64,000 nucleotides of DNA from AC-32 sp963755635 (GTDB taxonomy: Bacteria; Actinomycetota; Thermoleophilia; Gaiellales; Gaiellaceae), in assembly GCA_963755635.1 (NCBI GenBank), contig CAVWKS010000010.1, positions 124,001 through 188,000 on the forward strand, in the 5' to 3' direction. This document shows positions 1 to 8,595 of this stretch, one piece after another. The notes beneath the pieces were generated by a model. It saw only the letters and a program-made list of their open reading frames with translations. It was not told the DNA's origin and searched no databases. Positions within the stretch are counted from its first letter, which is position 1; the number at the start of each line of letters is the position of its first letter. Position numbers and translations under genes: made by a program.

Positions 1-1
1 G

Positions 2-88
2 CAGCAGGCGCTCTCCCACTACACCGCGGACGCCGGGAACCACGTCGCGATCTCCGCGCACAACGCGGCCGCCCTCTCCTTCCCCTAG
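2..88 (+). CDS. C-terminal end of an unidentified protein (cut by window edge)
   Basis: An open frame runs from the first bases of the window to a TAG at 86-88, giving the last 28 residues of a protein that ends in AALSFP. The fragment is too short to identify. It is followed 12 bases later, in the same frame, by the ymdB-like gene. Ribonuclease Y often precedes ymdB in other bacteria, but this tail does not resemble a typical Rny C-terminus, so I assign no function. Confidence 0.45.
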   Translation, partial: QQALSHYTADAGNHVAISAHNAAALSFP

Positions 89-100
89 GAACCCGGGCCG

Positions 101-880
101 CTGAAGATCCTCTTCGTCGCCGACGTCTTCGGCACCCCCGGCCGCGCCGCGCTCGAGGAACGCCTCGGGACGCTGAAGGAGGAGCTGGGCGCCGGCTTCT
201 GCGTCGTCAACGGCGAGAACGTCGCCGACGGCGCCGGCATCACGCCGAAGCTCGCCGAGAAGCTGCTCGCCGCGGGCGCCGACGTGCTCACGCTCGGCAA
301 CCACGTCTGGCGGCGGAGGGAGATCGGGCCCTATCTAAAGAGCGCTGAGCGGGTCGTCCGGCCGGCGAACCTCGGCAGCTCGGCGCCCGGGAGCGGGCTC
401 GCGGTGGTCGACGCGGAGGACGGCACGCCGGTCGCGGTCGTGAACCTCCAGGGGAGCCTGTTCATCCCGACGCCCATCAGCCCGTTCGAGATCGTCGACG
501 AGCTGGTGGAGGAGGCGCGCTCGCGGGCGAAGGTGATCGTCGTCGACTTCCACGCCGAGGCGACGAGCGAGAAGATCGCCATGGCCCGGTTGCTCGACGG
601 GCTCGTGACGGCGGTGATCGGGACGCACACGCACGTGCAGACGAGCGACGCGCGCGTGCAGCCGGGCGGAACCGCCGCGATCACCGACGCCGGGATGACC
701 GGCCCGCACGACTCGGTGATCGGCGTCAAGGCGGAGCTCGCGATCTCGCGCATGCGCACGGGGATGCCGGTTCGCTTCGAGCCGGCGGAGGGCGGCGTCC
801 GGATCGAGGGCGTGCTCGTCGAGTGCAACGCGGACGGCCGCGCGCTCAGCTGCGAAGCGGTACGGGTTCCCGTTCCCTGA
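101..880 (+). CDS. ymdB: YmdB-family metallophosphoesterase (probable CTG start)
   Basis: This is a TIGR00282/YmdB-type calcineurin-like phosphoesterase, a family that hydrolyses 2',3'-cyclic nucleotides. From a CTG at 101 the protein is 259 residues, the usual family length. Metal-binding motifs are in order: D8 in VADVFG, NGEN at 37-40, GNHVW at 66-70, DFHAE near 150 and GTHTHVQT at 174-181. The first canonical start, GTG 284, would delete the first two metal-binding motifs, so it cannot be the real start. An AGGA at 87-90 lies about 10 bases before the CTG and serves as ribosome binding site. The 3' end overlaps the convergent GT87-like gene by 35 bases. Confidence 0.85.
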   Translation: MKILFVADVFGTPGRAALEERLGTLKEELGAGFCVVNGENVADGAGITPKLAEKLLAAGADVLTLGNHVWRRREIGPYLKSAERVVRPANLGSSAPGSGLAVVDAEDGTPVAVVNLQGSLFIPTPISPFEIVDELVEEARSRAKVIVVDFHAEATSEKIAMARLLDGLVTAVIGTHTHVQTSDARVQPGGTAAITDAGMTGPHDSVIGVKAELAISRMRTGMPVRFEPAEGGVRIEGVLVECNADGRALSCEAVRVPVP

Positions 881-2078
881 CGAGGAGCACCGCGAGCAGA
901 GCGACCAGCGTCAGGTCGCGGGCGAAGACCGCCCAGGACGGGAACGCCTTCAGCTCCAGCACGAGATCCCAGTAGCGGATCGGGAACCAGAGCTGCGTCA
1001 GGAGCAGCCCGAGCGCGAGGAGCGCCGACGCAACCAGCCCGCGCCGCCCGCCGACGAGCGGCACGAGCGGGATCAGCCAGATCATGAACTGCGGCGAGAG
1101 CACCTTGTCGAAAGCGACGAAGGCAACCACTGCGGCGGCCGAGAAGCGGACGAGCCGCTCCGGTGTCGCGGGCGGGCGCGCCGCGAGCAGCCAGATCCCG
1201 AGCAGGCTCGCCACGAGCACGGCCGTCTCGGCGATCCCGAGCCCGCGAGGCAGCGAGCCGGCGAGGTTCTGCGAGCCGTGGCTCGTGACGACGTTCAGAT
1301 GGAGCCCGCCGACCTGGTGCGCGGCGAGCAGGATCCCGGAGCCGAGGCTCTCGATCTGGAGCGGCCGCGACGCCTGCCGGCGGATGCTCTCCCAGACGCC
1401 GTCGGGCGCGACCACGAGGAACGGGACGACGCAGACCGCGACCCCGAGCGCCGCGCAGCCGAGGCAGAGCAGCGCCTCCCGCCGGCCGCGCCTGCGCCAG
1501 ACGTACGCGAGCGCGGGCGGCACGATCACCGCGGGAAAGATCTTCGCCGCGAAGCCGACGCCGAGCGCGGCGAAGCCCCAGCGCTGCCGCCCGGCGAGCA
1601 CCGCCGCCAGCCCGCCCACGGCGAGCGCGGCCGGCCAGAGGTCGTAGCGGTAGATCACCACTGAGCCGAGCACGAGCGGCGCGAGCGCGAAGAAGCCGAG
1701 CGCACCGGCGAGCCGCTCGTTCGACGCGCCGAGCTCGCGGAGCGCGTAGGCCATCGCGAGCAGCGTCGCGCCGGCGAGCAGCCCGAGCAGCACCTGGAAC
1801 CGGCGCTGGTAGCTCGTGAAGCCCGGCTTCCCGACGGCCGGTAGCGCGAACGCCGGCAGCGCCGCCGGCGGGTACTCGACGCGGAAGTCGCGGTACGGAA
1901 CCTTCCCGCCGACGATCGCGATCCCGTAGCGGTGGTACTCGACCGTGTCGAGGATCAGCTTGTGCCGGTAGAAGCCGAAGTGGAGGAGCGTCAGCGAGAG
2001 GACGAGGAGCGCGAGTGCGGCGTAGACGATTCGCTGCGGCTCAGTCGACGCCAACCAGCTCTTGGCGCGGGCGCTCAA
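846..2078 (-). CDS. GT87-like (DUF2029) polytopic glycosyltransferase
   Basis: A 410-residue integral membrane protein with about ten hydrophobic segments. The N-terminal pattern includes YRDFRVEYPP after the first membrane helix and YRYDLWPA further on. Both are typical of the GT87/DUF2029 polyprenol-phosphate mannosyltransferase family, which adds sugars outside the membrane. The acidic residues in the first loop (RDFRVEYPP) would be the catalytic region. It is the last gene of a leftward run and starts 38 bases inside the preceding 582-residue membrane protein, suggesting translational coupling. The sugar donor and acceptor cannot be told from sequence. Confidence 0.75.
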   Translation of the reverse strand: MSARAKSWLASTEPQRIVYAALALLVLSLTLLHFGFYRHKLILDTVEYHRYGIAIVGGKVPYRDFRVEYPPAALPAFALPAVGKPGFTSYQRRFQVLLGLLAGATLLAMAYALRELGASNERLAGALGFFALAPLVLGSVVIYRYDLWPAALAVGGLAAVLAGRQRWGFAALGVGFAAKIFPAVIVPPALAYVWRRRGRREALLCLGCAALGVAVCVVPFLVVAPDGVWESIRRQASRPLQIESLGSGILLAAHQVGGLHLNVVTSHGSQNLAGSLPRGLGIAETAVLVASLLGIWLLAARPPATPERLVRFSAAAVVAFVAFDKVLSPQFMIWLIPLVPLVGGRRGLVASALLALGLLLTQLWFPIRYWDLVLELKAFPSWAVFARDLTLVALLAVLLVREREPVPLRS

Positions 2079-3789
2079 GCGGCTGGAAGGCTGGCGCGGG
2101 CTCGCGCTCGGGAAGCGGCGCCAGCACTGCGAAGGCTGCGAAGGGGAAGAACCACGGCAGGTAGAGGTAGAACCAGTGTGTCAGGACGAGCTGAAAGCCG
2201 AGCAGGAGCGCGGCCGTCAGCGCGGCGAGCTGCAGGGGCGACTTGCGGCGCGGCAGGAAGTAGGCGGCGATCGCGCCTGCCGCGAGCAGGCCCTCGAGCA
2301 CGCGCTGGAGGATGTGCAGGTCGGGCAGCCCCGCGTGGTACTGGCGCCAGTCCCAGAGCGAGAACGGCGAGTCTCGCCCGATCTGCCAGCCGATCGTCCG
2401 CGTCCAGAAGACGTGGGCCGCATGCAGCGGGTGGCCGTCGAGCAGGAGGATCGAGAAGGCGACCAGGCTCGCGGCGAGGAAGGACCCCACGAACACGGCC
2501 TTCTCGCGCGGGCGTCCTCGCGCGTCTGGGTACGAGGCCCAGAGTGGCCCGACCAGGAGCGGCGCGAACTTCGTCCAGCCCGAGAGCGCGACCGCGGCGC
2601 CGCGCGCGGCGGGTGACGTGACGAGCCAGAAGCCCCAGATCAGGAAGAGCGGCGGCAGCGCGTCGTTCGTGTTCGAGTTCGAGACGTACTGCGTGAACGG
2701 ATACGCCATCCAGGCGAACGCGAGCGTGACCGCGAGCCTCGTCCCGCCGAAGCGGAGCCCGACGAGCGCGATCCCGAGCACGCAGAGCAGGTCGAACATG
2801 ATCGAGCTGAAGTGCGCCGCGGGCAGGTCGTCCCACTTGCCCGTCCAGCCGAGAATCAGGTAGCCGGGCAGGTAGGCCTCGTAGGCGACCGGGCCGTAGG
2901 TGTCGCCCTGCGGGTTCGCCGACTCGCAGCGGCCGTTCTGCTGGATCCGGTTGCGGATCTCGCCAGAGCTGTCGGCCGGGCCGCAGGCCTTGCGCGTGTC
3001 CTCGACCGGGAAGTTGCCGTAGGGCACCTGGCCGTGCGCGATCCGGTCGGCGCCGACCACGCCCGAGTAGCCGACGTCGATCACGTTCGAGGAGCTGACG
3101 TTGAGCCCGATCCGGAAGCCGCCGGCGAAGACCGCCGCGGCCGCGAGGAGCCAGACGGGCCAGACCGGCACGGCGCCTGTGGCTAGGCGTCCGCGGGCGC
3201 CGCTCCAGAGCATCCTGACGAGTAGGTAGACGAGCGGCGGGTAGGCGAGCGGGACGCTCGTGAAGACGTCGCCGCGATTGAAGTACCAGAGGGATACCGA
3301 GAACGAGAGCAGCGCGATCAGGTCGAGATTGCGCAGGCTGAACGGCCGGCGGAGATCCGCGAGACCGATGAAGAACAGCGCGCAGAAGCCGAGCCAGAGC
3401 GCGACCTTGTTGATCTCGTTCCCGCCGAAGGCTCCCGGGTAGCCGCGCGCCATCTTCCACGCGACCTGCGGGCCGGTCCAGGCCTCCGTGACGACGCCGG
3501 TCGTGTCGGCGACCTTGCCCGTCGCGATCTCGCCGGCGTCGCCCCACCAGATGCTGACCGTCCAGACGCCCTTCTCGAGGGTCGTGTCGATGGTGCGGCC
3601 TTTGCGCGGGTAGCGGCGCAGCCAGTCGGCGACCTTGCGGTCGGCGAGGAAGATGGCGGTCGCCTGGGCCTTCGTCAGGCGCTGCGGCGGCGGCTGGTTC
3701 GGCGCCGGCAGCGGCTTGCCCTTGGCGAGGGCGAGCGACGGCGCGGTGAGCGCAACCACGGCGGCCGCCACGGCAATGGCCCGAGCCAT
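2041..3789 (-). CDS. Large polytopic membrane protein with PepSY-like N-terminal region
   Basis: A 582-residue protein. It starts with a signal peptide (residues 1-22, ending SLALA) followed by an extracytoplasmic stretch (about 35-115) that resembles a PepSY-type domain. From about 128 on there are ten or more membrane helices. The second half carries a glycosyltransferase-C-like layout (YGNFPVEDTR, then YGPVAYEAYLPGY) comparable to the adjacent GT87-like protein, so it may be a lipid-linked sugar transferase. It lies 9 bases downstream of the GtrA gene and overlaps the next gene by 38 bases, so the three are probably one cell-envelope unit. The exact activity is unknown. Confidence 0.65.
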   Translation of the reverse strand: MARAIAVAAAVVALTAPSLALAKGKPLPAPNQPPPQRLTKAQATAIFLADRKVADWLRRYPRKGRTIDTTLEKGVWTVSIWWGDAGEIATGKVADTTGVVTEAWTGPQVAWKMARGYPGAFGGNEINKVALWLGFCALFFIGLADLRRPFSLRNLDLIALLSFSVSLWYFNRGDVFTSVPLAYPPLVYLLVRMLWSGARGRLATGAVPVWPVWLLAAAAVFAGGFRIGLNVSSSNVIDVGYSGVVGADRIAHGQVPYGNFPVEDTRKACGPADSSGEIRNRIQQNGRCESANPQGDTYGPVAYEAYLPGYLILGWTGKWDDLPAAHFSSIMFDLLCVLGIALVGLRFGGTRLAVTLAFAWMAYPFTQYVSNSNTNDALPPLFLIWGFWLVTSPAARGAAVALSGWTKFAPLLVGPLWASYPDARGRPREKAVFVGSFLAASLVAFSILLLDGHPLHAAHVFWTRTIGWQIGRDSPFSLWDWRQYHAGLPDLHILQRVLEGLLAAGAIAAYFLPRRKSPLQLAALTAALLLGFQLVLTHWFYLYLPWFFPFAAFAVLAPLPEREPAPAFQPLERPRQELVGVD

Positions 3790-3798
3790 GCGGTCAGC

Positions 3799-4236
3799 CT
3801 AGCGGCGGAAGCTCCAAAGCTTGTTGCCGACGAAATTCAGGGGCGTGACCAGGATCACCGCGATCGCCTGGGCGAGCACCTTGTCGACCCCGGACTCCAC
3901 GAAGACGGCCAGGATCGCGAGGTTGGCGGCGTAGGCGACCAGCGCGACGACGAGGAAGCGGAGGCCCTGCCAGGCGACGTGGCCTCGCTGGTCGCGAAAG
4001 GTCCAGAGCCGGTTCCAGAGGTAGTTGTTCGTGACCGCGACGACGAACGAGCAGGTCGCCGCCAGCGTGTAGTGGAGCCCGGCCCCGCGCAGGAGCGCCG
4101 TGTAGACGGCGAGGTTGACGATGTAGCCGGTCGCGCCGACGACCGAGAACTTCGCGAGCTGCACCCAGTTGTGGCGCTTGCGCAACGCGCGGCCGGCGCG
4201 GGTGCGCGGGCGGGTGGCGGCGGGCGAGGTCGGCAT
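3799..4236 (-). CDS. GtrA family membrane protein
   Basis: 145 residues with four hydrophobic helices after a basic N-terminus, the size and layout of GtrA proteins. Recognisable features are KFSVVGATGYIVN in helix 1, NYLWNRLWTFR between helices 2 and 3, and the terminal PLNFVGNKLWSFRR. GtrA proteins are thought to flip polyprenyl-phosphate-linked sugars across the membrane for envelope glycosylation. The two glycosyltransferase-like genes just downstream fit such a role. It begins 12 bases after the acylphosphatase gene. Confidence 0.85.
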   Translation of the reverse strand: MPTSPAATRPRTRAGRALRKRHNWVQLAKFSVVGATGYIVNLAVYTALLRGAGLHYTLAATCSFVVAVTNNYLWNRLWTFRDQRGHVAWQGLRFLVVALVAYAANLAILAVFVESGVDKVLAQAIAVILVTPLNFVGNKLWSFRR

Positions 4237-4248
4237 CGGCGGGCGAGC

Positions 4249-4524
4249 CTAGCGGACGGCGAATCCGCGCTCGCCGGTGGGCTCCTCGGGCGCCACGTCC
4301 ACGTCCTCGACCGCTGCGCCGGCAGGGCCGCGCCCGCACCAGTCGAGCATCGACGCGACCCGCTCGGGCGGGCCTTCGAAGACCGCCTCGACGCTGCCGT
4401 CGGGCAGGTTCCGCACCGAGCCGGCGAGGCCGAGCGACTCGGCCCGCGCGCGAGTCTCGGCCCGGAAGAAGACGCCCTGCACGCGCCCGCGGATCCGGAC
4501 GCGCACGCGTCGAGGTGGCGTCAC
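4249..4524 (-). CDS. Acylphosphatase
   Basis: A 91-residue protein from a GTG at 4524 that overlaps the pcm stop as GTGA. It has the acylphosphatase signature: RGRVQGVFFR, with the phosphate-binding arginine at 21, and VRNLPDGSVE, with the catalytic asparagine at 39. The enzyme hydrolyses carboxyl-phosphate bonds such as acetyl phosphate or 1,3-bisphosphoglycerate. The short length is normal for the family. Overlap with pcm implies coupled translation. Confidence 0.9.
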   Translation of the reverse strand: MTPPRRVRVRIRGRVQGVFFRAETRARAESLGLAGSVRNLPDGSVEAVFEGPPERVASMLDWCGRGPAGAAVEDVDVAPEEPTGERGFAVR

Positions 4525-5171
4525 CTGCCGGAGCCCTCGGCGCCGACGAGCGGGACGAACCGGCAGGGCACCGAGTGGATGACGGCCGGCCCTTCCGGGC
4601 TGCGCACGACCACCTCGAGCCGCTGCTCCCGCGGGCCGCCGACCGGGACGACCAGCCGGCCGCCGGGCTTCAGCTGCTCGTACAGCGTCTGCGGCAGGAC
4701 CGGGGCCGCGGCCGCGACGGCGATCCCGTCGAACGGGGCGCGCTCGGGCAGGCCGAGCGTACCGTCGCCGACGACGACCTCGACGCGCTCGTAGCCGGCC
4801 GCGGCGAGGTTCGCTCGCGCCTGCTCGGCGAGCTCGGGGATCCGCTCGATCGTTACGACCTCGGCGCCGAGCTCCGCCAGCACCGCCGCCTGGTAGCCCG
4901 AGCCGGTGCCGACGTCGAGCACCCGCCGGCCGGGCCGCACCGCCAGCGCCTCGCAGATCCGCGCGACCATGTACGGCTGCGAGATCGTCTGGCCGTGCCC
5001 GATCGGCAGCGCCGCGTCGTCGTAGGCCCGCCGGCGCTCTCGCTTCCCGACGAACAGCTCCCGCGGGACGCGCTCCAGCGCCCGCATGACGTCCTCGTCC
5101 ACGATGTCGCGGCGCCGCAGCTGGCGCTCGACCATCTCGCGGCGAGCCCACTCGAGACCGTCAGACCACAT
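4521..5171 (-). CDS. pcm: Protein-L-isoaspartate O-methyltransferase
   Basis: 216 residues. It methylates isoaspartyl residues in damaged proteins using S-adenosylmethionine, starting repair. Family motifs are GQTISQPYMVA at 60-70 and the SAM-binding VLDVGTGSGYQ at 84-94. The ATG at 5171 overlaps the upstream pyrophosphatase-like gene by 11 bases, and the stop overlaps the acylphosphatase start. Confidence 0.93.
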   Translation of the reverse strand: MWSDGLEWARREMVERQLRRRDIVDEDVMRALERVPRELFVGKRERRRAYDDAALPIGHGQTISQPYMVARICEALAVRPGRRVLDVGTGSGYQAAVLAELGAEVVTIERIPELAEQARANLAAAGYERVEVVVGDGTLGLPERAPFDGIAVAAAAPVLPQTLYEQLKPGGRLVVPVGGPREQRLEVVVRSPEGPAVIHSVPCRFVPLVGAEGSGR

Positions 5172-6519
5172 CGGCCAGGCGCCGCGCGTAGGCCGGAGGC
5201 TCCACGCCGAAATGGTCGAGCGCGAGCGGCGCGATGTCGGCGATGCGCGCCGGGAGCCGGCCGTCGAGCCCGACGGTCAGCATCGGCACCTCCGAGTCGG
5301 GCGCCTCCAGGGAGCCGTGGCTGCCGCCGCCGAGGTGGCCGCGCCCCGCGAGATCCAGGAACTCGACCCCGACCGGCGGCGAGACGATCACCTCTCCCGC
5401 GTTCGGGTTCGCGAGCGCGCACCAGGCTCGCTCGAGCGCGTCCGGTTGGTCGAGGATCGCGAGGTCACCGCTCGTCCGCCAGGCGCCGTCGGCGGGCGCG
5501 AAGCGCAGCTCCTCGCCGCCGCGCCGCGCGACTGCCTCGCCGTCCTCGCGGTAGAGCACGACCTCGGCCCCATCCGTTCCGTCGAGCCGCCGGGCGAGCT
5601 CCGCAGCTTCCTCGCTGCAGCCTGGCAGCCGGTAGACCTGGCCCGCGCGGTTCGACGCCGTGACGACGACGTGCTCGACGCCCTCGAAGGTCGCCCCGAG
5701 CGAGACCTGGCTGTCGACTTTCGTCTGGCCGTGGTCCGAGCACGCGATCACCGCGTAGCGCTCGAGAAACTCGTCGGGGCCGCCGGCCGCCTCGATCAGC
5801 ACAGCGATCGCGGCGTCGCTGCGCGCGAGCGCCTCCTGGTTCGCGCCGGGGCCGAGAACGTGTGAGGCGAAGTCGTAGTCAGGCAGGTAGTAGACGAGCA
5901 GGTCGAAGCCGTCGCGCGTCACGAGCCAGCGCCCGACGTATCCGGCGTAGGCGTCGATCGAGCCGGTCGAGCGGCCGAAGACCGCGACGGGCGCGCCGGT
6001 GGGCTGCGACTCGAAGAGGCTGTAGAAGAAGAACTCCTTCGGCCCGTAGGCGGGGCGCGTCAGGCCTCGGAGCACGGCCTGGTGCGGCGTGCGTCCGCGA
6101 TAGCAGGTGATGTTGACCGCGGCCGTCGTCAGGCGCGCGTCCTCCAGCGCCTCGTAGACGGTGACCGCCTCGCGCGAGAGGTGCTGCTCGTTCATGTTGA
6201 AGATCGCGTCGACGAGCGACCTGCGCGTGCCGGCCGCGCGGACGGCGGCGAACGACGAGCCGTACTCGACGAGCCGGCGCTCGGCGCGGTGGTACCAGAC
6301 GAGGTGCGGGATTCCGTGCACGTCCGGCTGGGCGCCGGTCGCAATCGTCGTGAGGCAGACCGGGGTCAGCGACGGGAAGGCGGAGACGGCGCGGCCGTAC
6401 GTGCCGTGCTCGGCGAGGAAGGCGAGCGCCGGGGCCGAGCCGCTGGAGACGGCGTCCTCGAAGACGTCCGGCGTCAGGCCGTCGATCACGACGAGGATGA
6501 GCTTCTTGCGCTCGGACAC
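5161..6519 (-). CDS. Type I phosphodiesterase/nucleotide pyrophosphatase-like protein
   Basis: 452 residues of the alkaline phosphatase superfamily. Metal and nucleophile motifs are visible: VIDGLTPD at 11-18, the FPSLTPV nucleophile threonine near 52, DVHGIP at 66-71, and CSDHGQTK in the second half. No signal peptide is obvious, so it may act in the cytoplasm. The substrate is unknown (nucleotides, phosphonates or phospholipids are all possible in this family). It is the first gene of the leftward run ending at 846. Confidence 0.8.
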   Translation of the reverse strand: MSERKKLILVVIDGLTPDVFEDAVSSGSAPALAFLAEHGTYGRAVSAFPSLTPVCLTTIATGAQPDVHGIPHLVWYHRAERRLVEYGSSFAAVRAAGTRRSLVDAIFNMNEQHLSREAVTVYEALEDARLTTAAVNITCYRGRTPHQAVLRGLTRPAYGPKEFFFYSLFESQPTGAPVAVFGRSTGSIDAYAGYVGRWLVTRDGFDLLVYYLPDYDFASHVLGPGANQEALARSDAAIAVLIEAAGGPDEFLERYAVIACSDHGQTKVDSQVSLGATFEGVEHVVVTASNRAGQVYRLPGCSEEAAELARRLDGTDGAEVVLYREDGEAVARRGGEELRFAPADGAWRTSGDLAILDQPDALERAWCALANPNAGEVIVSPPVGVEFLDLAGRGHLGGGSHGSLEAPDSEVPMLTVGLDGRLPARIADIAPLALDHFGVEPPAYARRLADVV

Positions 6520-6680
6520 AGGTGCCCTTCAGGTAATGCCGTCTAGCTTCTGGGTCGCGAGCACCAAGCCAGGGGCCGCACTCGTCCGCGGCCAAGGCTG
6601 GTTGCCTTGGCAAGGGCGAGGGTGGTTCCTGGCGCCGCGTGATCGCGGGCCAGAAGCGGGCATGTATTGCCTGGAGGGCA

Positions 6681-7100
6681 CTAGTCGCGGGCCAGCGTGC
6701 GCAGGCCGGCGTAGCGGTCCGGCCGGCGGCGGCGGGCACGGGCGGCGAGGGCGGGAACGGCCGCCACTTCGAGGTAACCGAGGAACGGGATGAGCGCGAT
6801 CCCCGCGAAGACGAGCGCGGAGGCGAGGAAGAGCATGGCCGTCCCGCTTCTCGTACCGCCGCCTTCGATCGTGCGGGTGACGACGGCGCCGGCGATGAGC
6901 GTCGCGAGCACGCCGCCGGCCGCGCCGGCGATCGCCTCGTGCCACCCGCCGATCGCCCAGCCGACGCCGAACCCGGCCGCACCGGCGACCCCGGCGACCA
7001 CGAAGACGAGCGCCCGCCGCGGCGCGAGCAGCCCGCAGAGCAGCAACCCGATCGCGATTCCGAGGCCGAGCGAGAGGCCGATTCGGTAGATCTCCCACAT
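6681..7100 (-). CDS. Small four-helix membrane protein
   Basis: 139 residues made of four hydrophobic helices with glycine- and alanine-rich stretches and a basic C-terminal tail (ARARRRRPDRY). I do not recognise a family. The 160 bases downstream (6520-6680) hold no gene; only a short perfect hairpin, CCAAGGC/GCCTTGG at 6592-6610, is visible. The gene diverges from the thioredoxin-like gene at 7172. Confidence 0.55.
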   Translation of the reverse strand: MWEIYRIGLSLGLGIAIGLLLCGLLAPRRALVFVVAGVAGAAGFGVGWAIGGWHEAIAGAAGGVLATLIAGAVVTRTIEGGGTRSGTAMLFLASALVFAGIALIPFLGYLEVAAVPALAARARRRRPDRYAGLRTLARD

Positions 7101-7171
7101 CCCGAGAGGAGTGTAGACGCGCCTTTCGCCGCGGCGTTTAACCGCGACTTTTGCAGGGGAAAGAGTCTTCC

Positions 7172-7468
7172 GTGGAGATCGATGCCAGGCCGCTGCTGGT
7201 GTTCTTTCACAACGCGCGCTCCGGGCCGGCGCGCCGGATGGAGAGTCTCGTCGCGCACCTCGCGCGCAAGGAGCGCTCGCGCCTCAAGGTGCACCAGATC
7301 GACGTCGACGAGCAGGCCGAGCTGGCCGAGCGGTTCCGCGTCACGACCGTGCCGACGATTGTGCTCGTCAAGGACAAGCGCGTCGTCGGGCGGCTCGAGG
7401 GCCGGGTCAGCGCGCCGCGGATCGAGCGGATGCTCGAGCCGCACCTGCCCGAGCTCGCGGCCGCTTAG
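7172..7468 (+). CDS. Thioredoxin-fold protein without CxxC
   Basis: About 98 residues with a thioredoxin fold pattern: LLVFFHNARSGPARR where the redox motif should be, then KVHQIDVDEQ, and the cis-proline region VTTVPTIVLVKD. The CxxC is replaced by SGPA, so it cannot act as a disulfide reductase and may be a structural or binding member of the family. I chose GTG 7172 because AGGGGAAAG at 7155-7163 is correctly spaced; TTG 7151 would add 7 residues. The stop overlaps the convergent E2 gene by 4 bases. Confidence 0.7.
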   Translation: MEIDARPLLVFFHNARSGPARRMESLVAHLARKERSRLKVHQIDVDEQAELAERFRVTTVPTIVLVKDKRVVGRLEGRVSAPRIERMLEPHLPELAAA

Positions 7469-8583
7469 CGCGCTTCGAGCCTGCGGATCACCGCGAGACC
7501 GAACTCGGCTGCGCGGGCGCCGTCGATCACGCGGTGATCGAACGTGACCGAGACGTAGCCGGTGCGGCCGGCGGTCACCTGGCCGTCCCGCACGACCGGA
7601 CGCTCGCCGATCCGGCCGATGCTGAGGATCGCGACCTCGGGGTGGTTGACGATCGGCGTCGTCAGCAGTCCGCCGAGCTTGCCGGCACTCGTGACCGTGA
7701 ACGTCGAGCCCCGCAGCTCCTCGGGCTTGAGCTTCCCGGCGCGGGCCGCGTCGGCGAGGCGCTCGACCTCTTGCGCGAGCTCGTCTGGGCTCCGCTCGTC
7801 GCAACCGCGAACGACGGGGACGACGAGGCCCTGCTCGGTCTGCACCGCGACGCCGAGGTCGTACCGGTCGAGGTAGACGATCTCGTCGCCCTCGAGGCGC
7901 GCGTTCAGCTCGGGGAACTCCTGCAGGCTCTCGGCGACGGCCTTCAGCGCCAGCGGGACGAGCAGCTTGAGGTCGACGTTCGAGAAATCGCACTCCTCGA
8001 CCCAGGTGACCGGCGGAACCTCCTGGTGCGCGCGGGACATGTGCTCGGCGACGAGCCGGCGAACGCCGCGCAACGGCTCGCGGCGTCCCTCGGCGGACAC
8101 GTCCGGGGTCTGACCCCGGCCAGTGGCCGCGCCGCGCACGTCCGCTTCGGTCACGCGCCCCTGCGGGCCGGTCCCTTGCAGGCCTTCGAGCTCGACCCCG
8201 AGCTCCTGCGCGAGCCGCCGGACAAGCGGCGTGGCCCGGACTCGTCCGCTTCCACCCCTGTCCGGGGTCTGACCCCGGACGGTGGCCCTTTCGGACGGTT
8301 GCGGTTCGGCTCTCGGCTGTTCCTCCTCCGCGGCGGGCGCCGCGCCGTCCTCGCCGATCACGACGAGCACCGTGCCGACCGGGACGACCTCGCCCTCGCC
8401 GACCAGGATCCGCGCGACGACACCCGCTGCCGGCGACGGGATCTCGACTGTCGTCTTGTCGGTCTGGATCTCGACGAGCGGGTCGTCCTCGGCGACGTCC
8501 TGGCCCTCGCTGACGAGCCAGCGGGAGATCTCGCCCTCGGTGAGGCCCTCGCCGAGATCCGGGAGCTTGAACTCGTACGCCAC
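7465..8583 (-). CDS. 2-oxoacid dehydrogenase E2, dihydrolipoamide acyltransferase
   Basis: 372 residues. It carries the acyl group from E1 on a lipoyl arm and transfers it to CoA. An N-terminal lipoyl domain (1-78) has the lipoylated lysine K43 in EIQTDKTTVEI. A flexible linker follows, then a peripheral subunit-binding domain (about 114-150), a second linker, and the catalytic domain ending with the active-site TFDHRVIDGA (H near 350). Both linkers carry a repeated peptide ATxRGQTPD encoded by a 28-base palindromic repeat (see repeats at 8101 and 8260). It is the last gene of the E1 operon. Substrate could be branched-chain oxoacids or pyruvate. No E3 gene is in the window. Confidence 0.92.
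   Translation of the reverse strand: MAYEFKLPDLGEGLTEGEISRWLVSEGQDVAEDDPLVEIQTDKTTVEIPSPAAGVVARILVGEGEVVPVGTVLVVIGEDGAAPAAEEEQPRAEPQPSERATVRGQTPDRGGSGRVRATPLVRRLAQELGVELEGLQGTGPQGRVTEADVRGAATGRGQTPDVSAEGRREPLRGVRRLVAEHMSRAHQEVPPVTWVEECDFSNVDLKLLVPLALKAVAESLQEFPELNARLEGDEIVYLDRYDLGVAVQTEQGLVVPVVRGCDERSPDELAQEVERLADAARAGKLKPEELRGSTFTVTSAGKLGGLLTTPIVNHPEVAILSIGRIGERPVVRDGQVTAGRTGYVSVTFDHRVIDGARAAEFGLAVIRRLEAR
8101..8128. repeat. Palindromic repeat in E2 linker, copy 1
   Basis: The core CCGGGGTCTGACCCCGG is a near-perfect inverted repeat, followed by CCAGTGGCC. A second copy lies at 8260-8287, 159 bases away and in the same reading frame. On the coding (minus) strand it encodes ATGRGQTPD at residues 153-161 of E2, between the subunit-binding and catalytic domains. 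Confidence 0.75.
8260..8287. repeat. Palindromic repeat in E2 linker, copy 2
   Basis: Same core, CCGGGGTCTGACCCCGG, followed by ACGGTGGCC. On the coding strand it encodes ATVRGQTPD at residues 100-108 of E2, in the linker between the lipoyl and subunit-binding domains. It differs from copy 1 at only two positions over 28 bases. Confidence 0.75.
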
Positions 8584-8595
8584 GACGCGGCGAGA

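Noticed and set aside
6520..6680. A riboswitch or small RNA in the gap upstream of 6519
   Set aside because: The hairpin CCAAGGC/GCCTTGG is real, but no conserved riboswitch core or promoter could be seen, and the stretch lies downstream of the 6681 gene as much as upstream of the pyrophosphatase gene.
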